Assembly (NCBI RefSeq): GCF_037975245.1
Contig: NC_092579.1
Span: 751,001 to 815,000, forward strand
Origin: Apostichopus japonicus
Lineage: Eukaryota > Echinodermata > Holothuroidea > Aspidochirotida > Stichopodidae
Direction: 5' to 3'
Length of the DNA stretch: 64,000 nt
Below, piece after piece: positions 1-12,980 of this stretch. A model generated the notes under the pieces. The model had not been told where the DNA came from. It made no database searches and worked only from the letters and a program-made list of their open reading frames with translations. The translations under genes and the position numbers were made by a program. The first letter of the stretch is position 1; each line of letters opens with the position of its first letter.

Positions 1-3000
1 ATGCATCTATTGTGAATTACAACAGGTAAAGAATGATAAATGAACCAGCTCGGCAGTATTAATATCATCCATCTATTGTGAATTACAACAGGTAAAGAAT
101 GATAAATGAACCAGCTCAGCATAACTAATATCATGCATCTATTGTGAATTACAACAGGTAAAGAATGATAAATGAACCAGCTCAGCATAACTAATATCAT
201 CCATCTATTGTGAATTACAACAGGTAAGGAATGATAAATGAACCAGCTCAGCATAACTAATATCATGCATCTATTGTGAATTACAACAGGTAAAGAATGA
301 TAAATGAACCAGCTCAGCATAACTAATATCATGCATCTATTGTGAATTACAACAGGTAAAGAATGATAAATGAACCAGCTCAGCATAACTAATATCATCC
401 ATCTATTGTGAATTACAACAGGTAAGGAATGATAAATGAACCAGCTCAGCATAACTAATATCATGCATCTATTGTGAATTACAACAGGTAAGGAATGATA
501 AATGAACCAGCTCAGCATAACTAATATCATGCATCTATTGTGAATTACAACAGGTAAAGAATGATAAATGAACCAGCTCAGCATAACTAATATCATGCAT
601 CTATTGTGAATTACAACAGGTAAAGAATGATAAATGAACCAGCTCGGCAGTATTAATATCATCCATCTATTGTGAATTACAACAGGTAAGGAATGATAAA
701 TGAACCAGCTCAGCATAACTAATATCATGCATCTATTGTGAATTACAACAGGTAAAGAATGATAAATGAACCAGCTCGGCAGTATTAATATCATCCATCT
801 ATTGTGAATTACAACAGGTAAAGAATGATAAATGAACCAGCTCAGCATAACTAATATCATGCATCTATTGTGAATTACAACAGGTAAAGAATGATAAATG
901 AACCAGCTCAGCAGTATTAATATCATCCATCTATTGTGAATTACAACAGGTAAGGAATGATAAATGAACCAGCTCAGCATAACTAATATCATCCATCTAC
1001 TGTGAATTACAACATGTAAAGAATGATAAATGAACCAGCTCGGCAGTATTAATATCATCCATCTATTGTGAATTACAACAGGTAAAGAATGATAAATGAA
1101 CCAGCTCAGCAGTACTAATATCATCCATCTACTGTGAATTACAACAGGTAAAGAATGATAAATGAACCAGCTCGGCAGTATTAATATCATGCATCTATTG
1201 TGAATTACAACAGGTAAAGAATGATAAATGAACCAGCTCGGCAGTATTAATATCATGCATCTATTGTGAATTACAACAGGTAAAGAATGATAAATGAACC
1301 AGCTCAGCAGTACTAATATCATCCATCTATTGTGAATTACAACAGGTAAAGAATGATAAATGAACCAGCTCAGCAGTACTAATATCATCCATCGATTGTG
1401 AATTACAACAGGTATAGAATGATAAATGAACCAGCTCAGCAGTAATAATATCATCCATCTATTGTGAATTACAACAGGTAAAGAATGATAAATGAACCAG
1501 CTCAGCATAACTAATATCATGCATCTATTGTGAATTACAACAGGTAAAGAATGATAAATGAACCAGCTCGGCAGTATTAATATCATCCATCTATTGTGAA
1601 TTACAACAGGTATAGAATGATAAATGAACCAGCTCGGCAGTATTAATATCATCCATCTATTGTGAATTACAACAGGTAAGGAATGATAAATGAACCAGCT
1701 CAGCATAACTAATATCATGCATCTATTGTGAATTACAACAGGTAAAGAATGATAAATGAACCAGCTCGGCAGTATTAATATCATCCATCTATTGTGAATT
1801 ACAACAGGTAAGGAATGATAAATGAACCAGCTCAGCATAACTAATATCATGCATCTATTGTGAATTACAACAGGTAAAGAATGATAAATGAACCAGCTCG
1901 GCAGTATTAATATCATCTATTGTGAATTACAACAGGTAAGGAATGATAAATGAACCAGCTCAGCATAACTAATATCATGCATCTATTGTGAATTACAACA
2001 GGTAAAGAATGATAAATGAACCAGCTCGGCAGTATTAATATCATCCATCTATTGTGAATTACAACAGGTAAGGAATGATAAATGAACCAGCTCAGCATAA
2101 CTAATATCATGCATCTATTGTGAATTACAACAGGTAAGGAATGATAAATGAACCAGCTCAGCATAACTAATATCATGCATCTATTGTGAATTACAACAGG
2201 TAAAGAATGATAAATGAACCAGCTCGGCAGTATTAATATCATCCATCTATTGTGAATTACAACAGGTATAGAATGATAAATGAACCAGCTCGGCAGTATT
2301 AATATCATCCATCTATTGTGAATTACAACAGGTATAGAATGATAAATGAACCAGCTCGGCAGTATTAATATCATCCATCTATTGTGAATTACAACAGGTA
2401 TAGAATGATAAATGAACCAGCTCGGCAGTATTAATATCATCCATCTATTGTGAATTACAACAGGTAAAGAATGATAAATGAACCAGCTCGGCAGTATTAA
2501 TATCATCCATCTATTGTGAATTACAACAGGTAAAGAATGATAAATGAACCAGCTCGGCAGTATTAATATCATCCATCTATTGTGAATTACAACAGGTAAA
2601 GAATGATAAATGAACCAGCTCGGCAGTACTAATATCATCCATCTATTGTGAATTACAACAGGTAAAGAATGATAAATGAACCAGCTCGGCAGTATTAATA
2701 TCATCCATCTATTGTGAATTACAACAGGTAAGGAATGATAAATGAACCAGCTCGGCAGTATTAATATCATCCATCTATTGTGAATTAAAACAGGTAAAGA
2801 ATGATAAATGAACCAGCTCGGCAGTACTAATATCATCCATCTATTGTGAATTACAACAGGTAAAGAATGATAAATGAACCAGCTCGGCAGTATTAATATC
2901 ATCCATCTATTGTGAATTACAACAGGTAAAGAATGATAAATGAACCAGCTCGGCAGTATTAATATCATCCATCTATTGTGAATTACAACAGGTAAAGAAT

Positions 3001-5683
3001 GATAAATGAACCAGCTCGGCAGTATTAATATCATCCATCTATTGTGAATTACAACAGGTAAAGAATGATAAATGAACCAGCTCGGCAGTATTAATATCAT
3101 CCATCTATTGTGAATTACAACAGGTAAGGAATGATAAATGAACCAGCTCGGCAGTATTAATATCATCCATCTATTGTGAATTACAACAGGTAAAGAATGA
3201 TAAATGAACCAGCTCGGCAGTACTAATATCATCCATCTATTGTGAATTACAACAGGTAAAGAATGATAAATGAACCAGCTCGGCAGTACTAATATCATCC
3301 ATCTATTGTGAATTACAACAGGTAAAGAATGATAAATGAACCAGCTCGGCAGTATTAATATCATCCATTTTGTGAATCACAACAGGTAAAGAATGATAAA
3401 TGAACCAGCTCGGCAGTATTAATATCATCCATCTATTGTGAATTACAACAGGTAAAGAATGATAAATGAACCAGCTCGGCAGTATTAATATCATCCATCT
3501 ATTGTGAATTACAACAGGTAAAGAATGATAAATGAACCAGCTCGGCAGTATTAATATCATCCATCTATTGTGAATCACAACAGGTAAAGAATGATAAATG
3601 AACCAGCTCGGCAGTATTAATATCATCCATCTATTGTGAATTACAACAGGTAAAGAATGATAAATGAACCAGCTCGGCAGTATTAATATCATCCATCTAT
3701 TGTGAATCACAACAGGTAAAGAATGATAAATGAACCAGCTCGGCAGTATTAATATCATCCATCTATTGTGAATTACAACAGGTAAAGAATGATAAATGAA
3801 CCAGCTCGGCAGTATTAATATCATCCATCTATTGTGAATTACAACAGGTAAAGAATGATAAATGAACCAGCTCGGCAGTATTAATATCATCCATCTATTG
3901 TGAATTACAACAGGTAAGGAATGATAAATGAACCAGCTCAGCAGTATTAATATCATCCATCTATTGTGAATTACAACAGGTAAAGAATGATAAATGAACC
4001 AGCTCGGCAGTATTAATATCATCCATCTATTGTGAATTACAACAGGTAAGGAATGATAAATGAACCAGCTCAGCAGTATTAATATCATCCATCTATTGTG
4101 AATTACAACAGGTAAAGAATGATAAATGAACCAGCTCGGCAGTATTAATATCATCCATCTATTGTGAATTACAACAGGTAAGGAATGATAAATGAACCAG
4201 CTCAGCAGTATTAATATCATCCATCTATTGTGAATTACAACAGGTAAAGAATGATAAATGAACCAGCTCGGCAGTATTAATATCATCCATCTATTGTGAA
4301 TTACAACAGGTAAGGAATGATAAATGAACCAGCTCAGCAGTATTAATATCATCCATCTATTGTGAATTACAACAGGTAAAGAATGATAAATGAACCAGCT
4401 CGGCAGTATTAATATCATCCATCTATTGTGAATTACAACAGGTAAGGAATGATAAATGGACCAGCTCGGCAGTATTAATATCATCCATCTATTGTGAATC
4501 ACAACAGGTAAAGAATGATAAATGAACCAGCTCAGCATAACTAATATCATGCATCTATTGTGAATTACAACAGGTAAAGAATGATAAATGAACCAGCTCG
4601 GCAGTATTAATATCATCCATCTATTGTGAATTACAACAGGTAAGGAATGATAAATGAACCAGCTCAGCATAACTAATATCATGCATCTATTGTGAATTAC
4701 AACAGGTAAAGAATGATAAATGAACCAGCTCGGCAGTATTAATATCATCCATCTATTGTGAATCACAACAGGTAAAGAATGATAAATGAACCAGCTCAGC
4801 AGTACTAACATCATCCATCGATTGTGAATTACAACAGGTATAGAATGATAAATGAACCAGCTCAGCAGTAATAATATCATCCATCTATTGTGAATTACAA
4901 CAGGTAAAGAATGATAAATGAACCAGCTCAGCATAACTAATATCATGCATCTATTGTGAATTACAACAGGTAAAGAATGATAAATGAACCAGCTCGGCAG
5001 TATTAATATCATCCATCTATTGTGAATTACAACAGGTAAGGAATGATAAATGGACCAGCTCGGCAGTATTAATATCATCCATCTATTGTGAATTACAACA
5101 GGTATAGAATGATAAATGAACCAGCTCAGCAGTACTAATATCATCCATCTATTGTGAATTACAACAGGTAAAGAATGATAAATGAACCAGCTCAGCAGTA
5201 TTAATATCATCCATCTATTGTGAATTACAACAGGTAAGGAATGATAAATGGACCAGCTCGGCAGTATTAATATCATCCATCTATTGTGAATTACAACAGG
5301 TATAGAATGATAAATGAACCAGCTCAGCAGTACTAATATCATCCATCTATTGTGAATTACAACAGGTAAAGAATGATAAATGAACCAGCTCGGCAGTATT
5401 AATATCATCCATCTATTGTGAATTACAACAGGTAAAGAATGATAAATGAACCAGCTCAGCAGTATTAATATCATCCATCTATTGTGAATTACAACAGGTA
5501 AAGAATGATAAATGAACCAGCTCGGCAGTATTAATATCATCCATCTATTGTGAATTACAACAGGTAAATAATGATAAATGGACCAGCTCGGCAGTATTAA
5601 TATCATCCATCTATTGTGAATTACAACAGGTAAGGAATGATAAATGGACCAGCTCGGCAGTATTAATATCATCCATCTATTGT
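1..5683. repeat. 66-bp satellite array, 86 units, open at left edge
   Basis: Head-to-tail 66-bp units (start ATCCATCTATTGTGAATTAC, end CAGTATTAATATC) fill the first 5.7 kb and stop abruptly at about 5683. Only two length changes occur: a 4-bp deletion at about 1915 and a 2-bp deletion at about 3368, giving blocks of 29, 22 and 35 units. Two main unit types alternate: CGGCAGTATT...ATCC and CAGCATAACT...ATGC. Around 3890-4440 the CGGCAG and CAGCAG types alternate strictly, a 132-bp dimer. Because 66 is divisible by 3 and one minus-strand frame has no stop, the minus strand reads as repetitive open frames with a hydrophobic 22-residue period (W-M-I-L-I-L-P-S-W-F...). Most unit differences change the amino acid (P/L, W/C, F/S, I/V), which argues against a real protein. 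Confidence 0.97.
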
Positions 5684-8036
5684 TCTTCCGTGTTGATGAA
5701 CTCACTATCATAAGTCATCATTTCAAACGTCTTGTTTTCCCAAAAGTTGGGCATTGAGTTTGATCAATGCGTAGTTGAAAATGACATATAATTCCGTCCG
5801 GTGGTGTTTACAAATTAATGGTGCTATGGTGTTATGGATGTGGTTCAGATATAAGTTTTAACAAATTATTTTCAAATGACACTTTTCGAGGTGTAAAAGT
5901 CGAGTTGTGATGCAAAATGACTTAAAAAACTATACTAAGCTATTACCGTATGTTTTTTGAGCTAATTATTTTGGGTAACATCATTGAACAGTCTACAACA
6001 TTAAACACCAACATATCGTTATTGACTAATTTAAGAGGCGGGCGACCAAGTACGGGGACAATTACGTTTTGACTCAGACGCGTAGTATATTCCGATAATG
6101 TAGTAAACATTTAATATAACCTATTGTATTTCCCACAATAAATAACGAAAAGCTAAGACTTGATGTAGGGAAAGTGTGGTCTGCCTAGGACGGTGCTAAC
6201 TAAGATGCTGCGTTGTTAATAAATATTGCAAATGTCTTTATTTAGAGTTCTCATGATTCAAAACTAAACCTGATAATTCCTGAATTACATATTAAATAAG
6301 CACGGAACGAGCTTCCATTCCAAATCTAGCCTCGGTTCCGTCGCCCTACCTAGCCATCACTAAATGTGACTAGTAGATCAACTACATATCAGCCACAGTA
6401 TTGAAATAATTGAATAACCATTGTAGCTGCGTTTAGCTGAAAATAGTCATTGTTCATAATACTGCAGAGTAGCTGGCTCCAAGTTCCTTAAATAAAGGTT
6501 AATACTTTGATACATCTGTATGATACATTACGATGCATTGCACATGCAAAGTAAAAGATATGTTAACCATCAGGGCTATTAATGTTTCTTGAATGAGTTT
6601 AATCATTTCCCTATGTCCTCATACACAGTTCAACCACTCACCCACCTTCCCACAAACCCAGTTCACAGCCCACTCATTTAACTAAGCTGGTGGAGTGTTC
6701 AGAAAAAGAAACATCATTGACATCAATATTATGTTTCTCTTCTGTAAATGACTCATTGGATCACAAAAAAAAGTGTTCACTTTAACTTAATTATTGCTAA
6801 GTTAATATGAAAGCTATGTAGTTAATGTTTAGGCTGGTTCATGCACCAGTCTGCCTAGGCTGCTCGGCCCTACGTATATACATGGTATGCGTTATTAGTC
6901 CCCTATCTACCATAGATAGCTAATATTACTATACAATAAATTAAAGCAGATATACCCCCTTCACTAATACTAATCAAATATAACAGGCCGTAAATCAATT
7001 ATGCCTCCACTTGAACCAAATCGGAGCAGAAGATAGAGAGAATACCTCTGTCGATTTAACGAAACTTAATTTATTAAGTTTAGTCATTTCAATGGCCCAC
7101 ATAACCTCTACTGACGCCACTGATTACGTCATCATCAACACTAATTGCATGTTTGGGGCAATATATGGGGTACCTGTTAAATGAAACGTAGAAGTATTAA
7201 CCAGGAAAGAGCAACAACAACAATGAGTATTAGAGATAACTGACCCTAGGGAGTACAGTTGCAGCATGGAAATAATATTAGACTAATACTTCCATCCATC
7301 TAGTACTTCAATATGAAGCTTGTGTCATTAATGATTAACCACATTTTTCGTCTGCCCTGTTTATTCTGTAAAGAGATGTATTTTATTGGTGAAGAGCTCT
7401 TCGGCATCTTTCTTCTCATCATATCATATTAATTCTAACTGTCGGAGGGTATTGGGACGCCAAGACTAATTTATTAAATGATATCAGATGATTCAACAAG
7501 TTGTGATTATATCGAATCCTTTATTATTGATCGTCTGCAACTTAGGTCATTAATTAATTAACTATTTATTCAAATGTGGAATATGCAGTTCTATGATGAA
7601 ACATTGAACTGGAATTAAACATGTTACTGAACTAGATTAAATATGCAGAAACTTGATCGAGTTGAATTTTTTTGGGGGAAACTCTCATATCATCACATAA
7701 CAAATTGTCAACATCTGATGAAAGTGGGTAATCTATGCGTACAAGCAATGTACAATTTGAGTATAGCTAAAGTTCACTTGTTGTGGAGTTCACGTTATCT
7801 ACTCTCCCAAATAAATAAATTTGTCAGTGGATGTAAGCAGTGGATGAAACCCCACGTAGGTCCTTGCTACAAACAATTCTTTCGTCCACCCGACCCCCTC
7901 CCCCCCCCCCCCCACACACACATTCCTCTACAAGGCGACAACAATTAGATACATGTAGGTCTTAATCAATGATTAAATGACAATATGCAAATTCTTTGCC
8001 AACAGACAATACATATGACAAGGCGAAATTACTAAC
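5684..8036. other. Non-coding spacer, nothing recognised
   Basis: AT-rich unique sequence between the satellite and the CpG-rich block. The open frame at 7643-7948 ends in a C-homopolymer and a CA run and has no family resemblance. A poly-C tract lies at about 7896-7911. I see no convincing exon, RNA gene or transposon end. Confidence 0.6.
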
Positions 8037-8183
8037 CTTGACCGGCAGCTGCTTGGCCGCTCTGTCCGAAGTGCCGAAGACGCTTCTTTCCTCTTGGTCG
8101 AGATTGATATGTGCGAGTTCCGTCCGAGAAGTCAACTGCGCAAGTTGCGTCGAGGCACGAAAGCTCCATGTGCATGGGACCAT
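8037..8183 (-). CDS. Candidate first coding exon in a CpG-rich block, product unknown
   Basis: Reading leftwards, an ATG at 8183 opens a 49-codon frame (starts MVPCTWSF, ends KQLPVK) that runs in phase 0 to a consensus donor, AAG|gttagt. The interval has about 13 CpG dinucleotides in about 130 bp, far above the surrounding AT-rich DNA, and the region just upstream (8190-8400) also holds many ACG and CGT trinucleotides. This is what a promoter with a first exon looks like. The rest of such a gene would lie to the left, where I could not find the next exon. The plus strand is also open here (7996-8274), so coding on either strand is unproven. No protein family is recognised. Confidence 0.3.
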
Positions 8184-8400
8184 GCACGTTTATGTCCCGG
8201 TCGCTAACGCAGGCTACCCATGCATGTCAACAACGCACACACAACACCAGAGAGACGTTACTCTACACACGTAACACACACACAGACACGCGAACACTGG
8301 CAGTGTTACGCATAACCCACGTAAACCACGCACGTAAACACCACGAAGCTGTCGCTTGCTCATATCTTTTCCGTATGACAATGACGAGAGTTTAAAGCTG
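8184..8400 (-). promoter_or_regulatory. Possible CpG-rich promoter with CA-rich tract
   Basis: Lies directly upstream of the candidate minus-strand exon. It carries several ACGT-type CpGs and a CACACA-rich stretch at 8235-8290. No TATA box or defined start can be assigned, so the call rests on composition and position only. Confidence 0.2.
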
Positions 8401-9151
8401 CGTTTAGCTGTAATATAATCAGGAAGTACCTGCATACTCCTTTAAAGCAACCGCAAAATAAGAATAACTTGTTACTTCAGTCCCCAAATTTCAGCGATTA
8501 AAATGTGGTTTAGCTTTTCTCATACATGCTTTCATATTTTTTTATTATTATTATTATTTTATTTATTTGTTACAGACTGTATTTCTCTTCATGTATACTG
8601 TGCATTAAACCAGTGATTTGGACTGAGTTTAAAATATTTTATATTATTTCTTGTTTTGCGAAGAAAGTTCATCGGAGATCATCTGCAGTGGTTAATGGAG
8701 ATCGACTCTTCTCATAGTTCGTTGCTCCTTAAAACTCAAAATAATTTACATCTATTTATTTTATTGAATAAATACTTAAATAATCCTTACTTTTCTTGAC
8801 TTGATTTATACGTACACTCTTTGAGCACGAGCAGTTGGCAACAATCTTTACCGAGTTTGGGGTACATTGGGCTTTGTAATTATTTAGAGATAATTTAATG
8901 TCGTTGTAATACAATACCACCACACTTCCACCTACTGTGGTATCAACTGTGTTAAATGAGTTGGTATTCGCCCGTGGCAAGCAAGGTGTCGACCAAATTA
9001 AACTAATCAATAAATTAATTGAGGGGATTTTCAAACATAATTTGCATTTCATCGACACAAAGGTGATAATAAGCCGTATTGAGATATGTGGAATACCGTT
9101 ATCAGGTAATAATAACTATATACGCAACGTTTTGGAAATGTTTGATTAAAA
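8401..9151. other. Non-coding spacer, low-complexity T/A tracts
   Basis: Contains a TTATTATTATTATTT tract at about 8535-8570 and otherwise unique AT-rich sequence. The short open frames here have biased composition and no motif. Confidence 0.5.
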
Positions 9152-9299
9152 TGACAACTAAATGCAAAATAGATATCTGGGGATTCCATGCCAGGAATAA
9201 AACACTGCAAATAATTAACGACCTCTGACAACTAAATGCAAAATAGATATCTGGGGATTCCATGCCAGGAATAAAACACTGCAAATAATTAACGACCTC
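9152..9299. repeat. Exact 74-bp tandem duplication
   Basis: Two copies, 9152-9225 and 9226-9299, both beginning TGACAACTAAATGCAAAATA and ending AACGACCTC. I see no differences between them, so the duplication is recent or an assembly effect. Confidence 0.95.
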
Positions 9300-10910
9300 T
9301 ATTATATCAATAACGCAAAAACGTTCATATGAATTCGTGTATATATGTGGTACGAACCGATGGTGCGGGCGTCCACACATAAGCAATAGTTGAGGAGTTT
9401 GAGCGCGTCTACCCCACCCAGCCTCCTTCCTCTGCAAATACCATACTGCAATTAATACTTATTATCTACCACCTGATAGGGAGCCTTCTCTTATTAATTT
9501 ATCTTCCACAAACTTTAATCTTACTTACAGCAGATGAAAACCACTACTTCGAGTGCTGCTTGTTTTCAAGCCACATGATTAGAATGAGACCTTTCGCGGT
9601 AGTACAAACTGTACTTATGTGAGTACATGTGAGTGCAAAATAAACTGAAACAACTCACCAAACTTCCAGAGAGTACACTTGAAGATGTCTTATATTTATA
9701 TTCTGTCGCTCATCCAGTTGGCTTTTGAGGTTCTTGATTTAAAGTTGCTGGTCACACTTGAAAAGGAATGACTTACCTTTAAATTATTCTTCATAAACAG
9801 TCAAAGAGCCTGCGTGTGTATGAAAGCACCACGTGATCGAGAAGACAGATGCAAGGCCATTACAGACTCCGAGAGGACGCAAGAAGAGTACGCTGAAATA
9901 TGAAATCCACATGGCAAAGATCTCCCTATCATATGATTAAAGTGTTTCCTAAGGAACGAGTTTAGCTATAAAATGTATATTTCCTCCACACTCCAATAAT
10001 CCTTTCGTTATCCATAGGAAGAGTCTGTGCTATAGGCAAGTGGTTATCCATTAGGAATCAATTAGGCCCTCACAAAGTTTAATTAATCTAAGAAATGACC
10101 AGTTACTTTAAAGTCATCGCTGGACCGGCTTTTGCCATGCCTTCTGTATGTGTGTGTGTGTGTCTGTCCGTGCCTTTGTTCTGCATACCGTGATGTAGAT
10201 TTGTTCTTCAGAGTGGAACACATCTGGTTATAGGGGTTAATAAATCTTCTTTTCTTCTTTCACATCGCAATGATCAGCCTATTTCACATCTTTATCCTCT
10301 TTAGTCCTTTAAATGCCTGCTTCAGCTTACCGTATTTAAGTGACCATTGTTATTCTGCTTAAAAGAATTTTAAATAGCCCGGGTTTTGTATTTGATTTTG
10401 GTGTTTCAATCTCTTTTCAAAACTGTAATTTACTCTCACTATTTTAATTCTGTTAATGTTTTTTATTTATTTATTTCTTTTACGTATTCCATTACTGATG
10501 GGTGGATCTTGTTAAACACTGATGGCTACCATCTTCTACCTTCTAACAGTTTGGCAATCAGCGGAAGACAGTGTGAAGCAGCCCCCCCTCCCCACCCCAC
10601 CCGCGCAACTGTCTCTTCTCCCAACTCATATAAAAAATGAAATTTTTTGAAATATCGATAATGCCTATATCGCACATAATTTTACAATTGACAAAAGTAG
10701 AATACATTAATCAACATTGAAAACATAAAAGTATTTTCCCCGTGAATATCATAATGCCTTGTCTCTTCCATTACCACAACCCAATTAATACTATTGTGAT
10801 GCCATTTGGCAATGTTCATTCGAAAGAATGTGTTATAATTGTCATGAGCTTTTTTTTTCATAATAGTTTTACGACAATGCACTTTGTGCACTAACACAAC
10901 AGTACATCCT
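9300..10910. other. Non-coding spacer with splice-like sites only
   Basis: Unique sequence with a GT microsatellite at about 10148-10162 and a C-rich patch near 10580. Isolated minus-strand donor-like sites (near 9521 and 9773) are not joined to an open exon. No gene is called. Confidence 0.5.
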
Positions 10911-11345
10911 GTTCCCCTTACAATACCACCGCTCACCCCTTACAATACCACCTAGCTCACACCCCTTACTATACCACCTACCTCCCACCCCTTACAATAC
11001 CACCTAGCTCACCCCTTACAATACCACTAAGCTTACACCCCTTACAATACCACCTAGCTCACCCCCTTAAAATACCACCTAGCTCACCCCCTTACAATAC
11101 CACCTAGCTCCCACCCCTTACAATACCACTAAGTTCACACCCCTTATAATACCACCTAGTTCACCCCTTACAATACCACCTAGCTCACCCCTTACAATAC
11201 CACTAAGCTCACACCCCCTAAAATGCCACCTAACTCACCCCCTTACAACACCACCTAGCTCACCCCTTACAATACCACTAAGCTCACACCCCTTACAATA
11301 CCACCCAGCTCACACCCCATACATACCACCTAGCTCACACCCCGT
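10911..11345. repeat. Minisatellite, unit about 24-27 bp (CCTTACAATACCACCTAGCTCAC)
   Basis: About 17 imperfect units of CCCTTACAATACCACCTAGCTCAC, with length variation from added C or AC and a CTAAGCT variant recurring every few units. No coding potential is apparent. Confidence 0.93.
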
Positions 11346-12533
11346 AAATATCATACCAACTATTTTTCTTAAATTGAGTAATGCATGGAATTAAGGTCAT
11401 CGGCATTGCTATGTTACATTGGTTGTCATGGCAATCAAGAGCTTCCTGTACCTTGTGCGCTGTTAACTTGTCAAAATGTACTTAAGTGCTTTGTTTATGT
11501 GAGCCAATGTGCAAATAAACCATGAAAACGTTGATTTTATTTTGGTGAATTCTGGTTAATTTTATATACGTCCGTGACGTCCCAATATTCATCGGATTAC
11601 TTCAAATAAAACAAAACGTTTTGATAACATTTTCTTTTCTGTTTAAATCGTTTGCATCGTTTATAAAGTATTACATATCGTTGGCTTTGCCTTAATGTGT
11701 CACGTGAATTAAAAGGGGGAAACCCCAAGTTAATTCAATATAGCCTTGAACAAATAGAAGACCGACTTATCTGTAATGCTCATAAATTCTTCTTACTCAA
11801 CGTATTTGATTCTGTAAATGTGTTCTTCTCTTTTGAGAATACATTAAATATACACGAAGAATGTATATATGTATGGATAATAGCTTGGAGTTATATTTAA
11901 GGTATTTCGGAAGCTATGATAGTTGACTATCTGTATCAGTTTCCGTTGTATCATTAATGTAGTCATATATCACCCTGTAGTATGTTTTGTATTGGATTTA
12001 AACTAATTAACATTAATGTAACATTCTATCATACTTCATATGTGTTTAGATGGTTTGGGTGACGTCACAAACACATGCACCTATGGAGGAGAAGACCAAT
12101 CGTATGGTAACATGTCACATACAAACTTGCATGAATATGCAAAGCAAATATACAAAGGAGCAACATGGGAAGAAAGTGTCATTATGGCATTCATTAAAAT
12201 GTACGTCACGTAAAACAAAGGTACTCATGTTAAATTCAATGGAAGGTACGTGGGCATCAAGTGTTTAACAATTAGTGTCTAGCCAAGCTGCACAATTCGA
12301 TTGCAAGGGGCTATAGGGGATGCTTGACCGCAATTAGTAATTGGTTTAGATTGCACTCGGAGCAAAGTATTGTAACTCTACGTCAGATGAAATTGGCAAA
12401 ATTGGCTGCAGCAAATTACACTGAATTTGGTTATATTTTTCCTTCTAGCCTATAGTCGTTCAACTTAAAATGAACAGAGGAATCCTGGGAAACTAGATGA
12501 AGAAGACTAACTGGACCACCAGAAACGATAACA
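11346..12533. other. Non-coding spacer, nothing recognised
   Basis: Unique AT-rich sequence. Small open frames at 11697-11900 and 12050-12268 lack any recognisable family or splice context. Confidence 0.5.
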
Positions 12534-12980
12534 GGAGGCGTGTATTCAAGTATCCAGCCGATTGAGGCGGAGAGGAGGGGGTTTACATGGAGGCGTTTAC
12601 TCTAGTATCCAGCAGATTGAGGCGGAGAGGTGGGATTTTACATAGAGGCGTGTATTCAAGTATCCAGCGGATCGAGGCGGAGAGGAGGGGGTTTACATGG
12701 CCAGGCGTGTATTCAAGTATCCAGCAGATTGAGGCGGAGAGGAGGGGTTTATATGGAGGCGAGTATTCAAGTCTCCAGCGGATCGAGGCGGAGAGGAGGT
12801 GGGCTTACATGGAGGCGAGTATTCAAGTATCCAGCGGATCGAGGCGGAGAGGAGGTGGGTTTACATGGAGGCGAGTATTCAAGTATCCAGCAGATTGAGG
12901 CGGAGAGGAGGTGGGGTTTTACTGAAGGCGTGTATTCAAGTCTCCAGCAGATTGAGGCGGAGAGTAGAGTAGGTGGGGTT
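12534..12980. repeat. 56-bp G-rich minisatellite, 8 units
   Basis: Units start at about 12541, 12596, 12651, 12708, 12762, 12818, 12874 and 12931 (spacing 54-57). The core is GTATTCAAGTATCCAGCAGA followed by TTGAGGCGGAGAGGAGG. The changing unit length shifts the frame, so the two overlapping plus-strand open frames here are by-products of the repeat. Confidence 0.95.

Noticed and set aside
1-5683. CRISPR-like array
   Set aside because: Units are contiguous with no unique spacers, and the DNA is clearly eukaryotic.
1913-5711. Very long repetitive open frames as a membrane or secreted repeat protein
   Set aside because: Unit length is a multiple of three with no stop in one frame, so the frame is automatic. 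The two indels break it, unit differences are mostly amino-acid changing, and the ends have no exon signals.
7643-7948. 101-codon plus frame
   Set aside because: Ends in poly-Pro from a C homopolymer and a CA run. No family or splice context.
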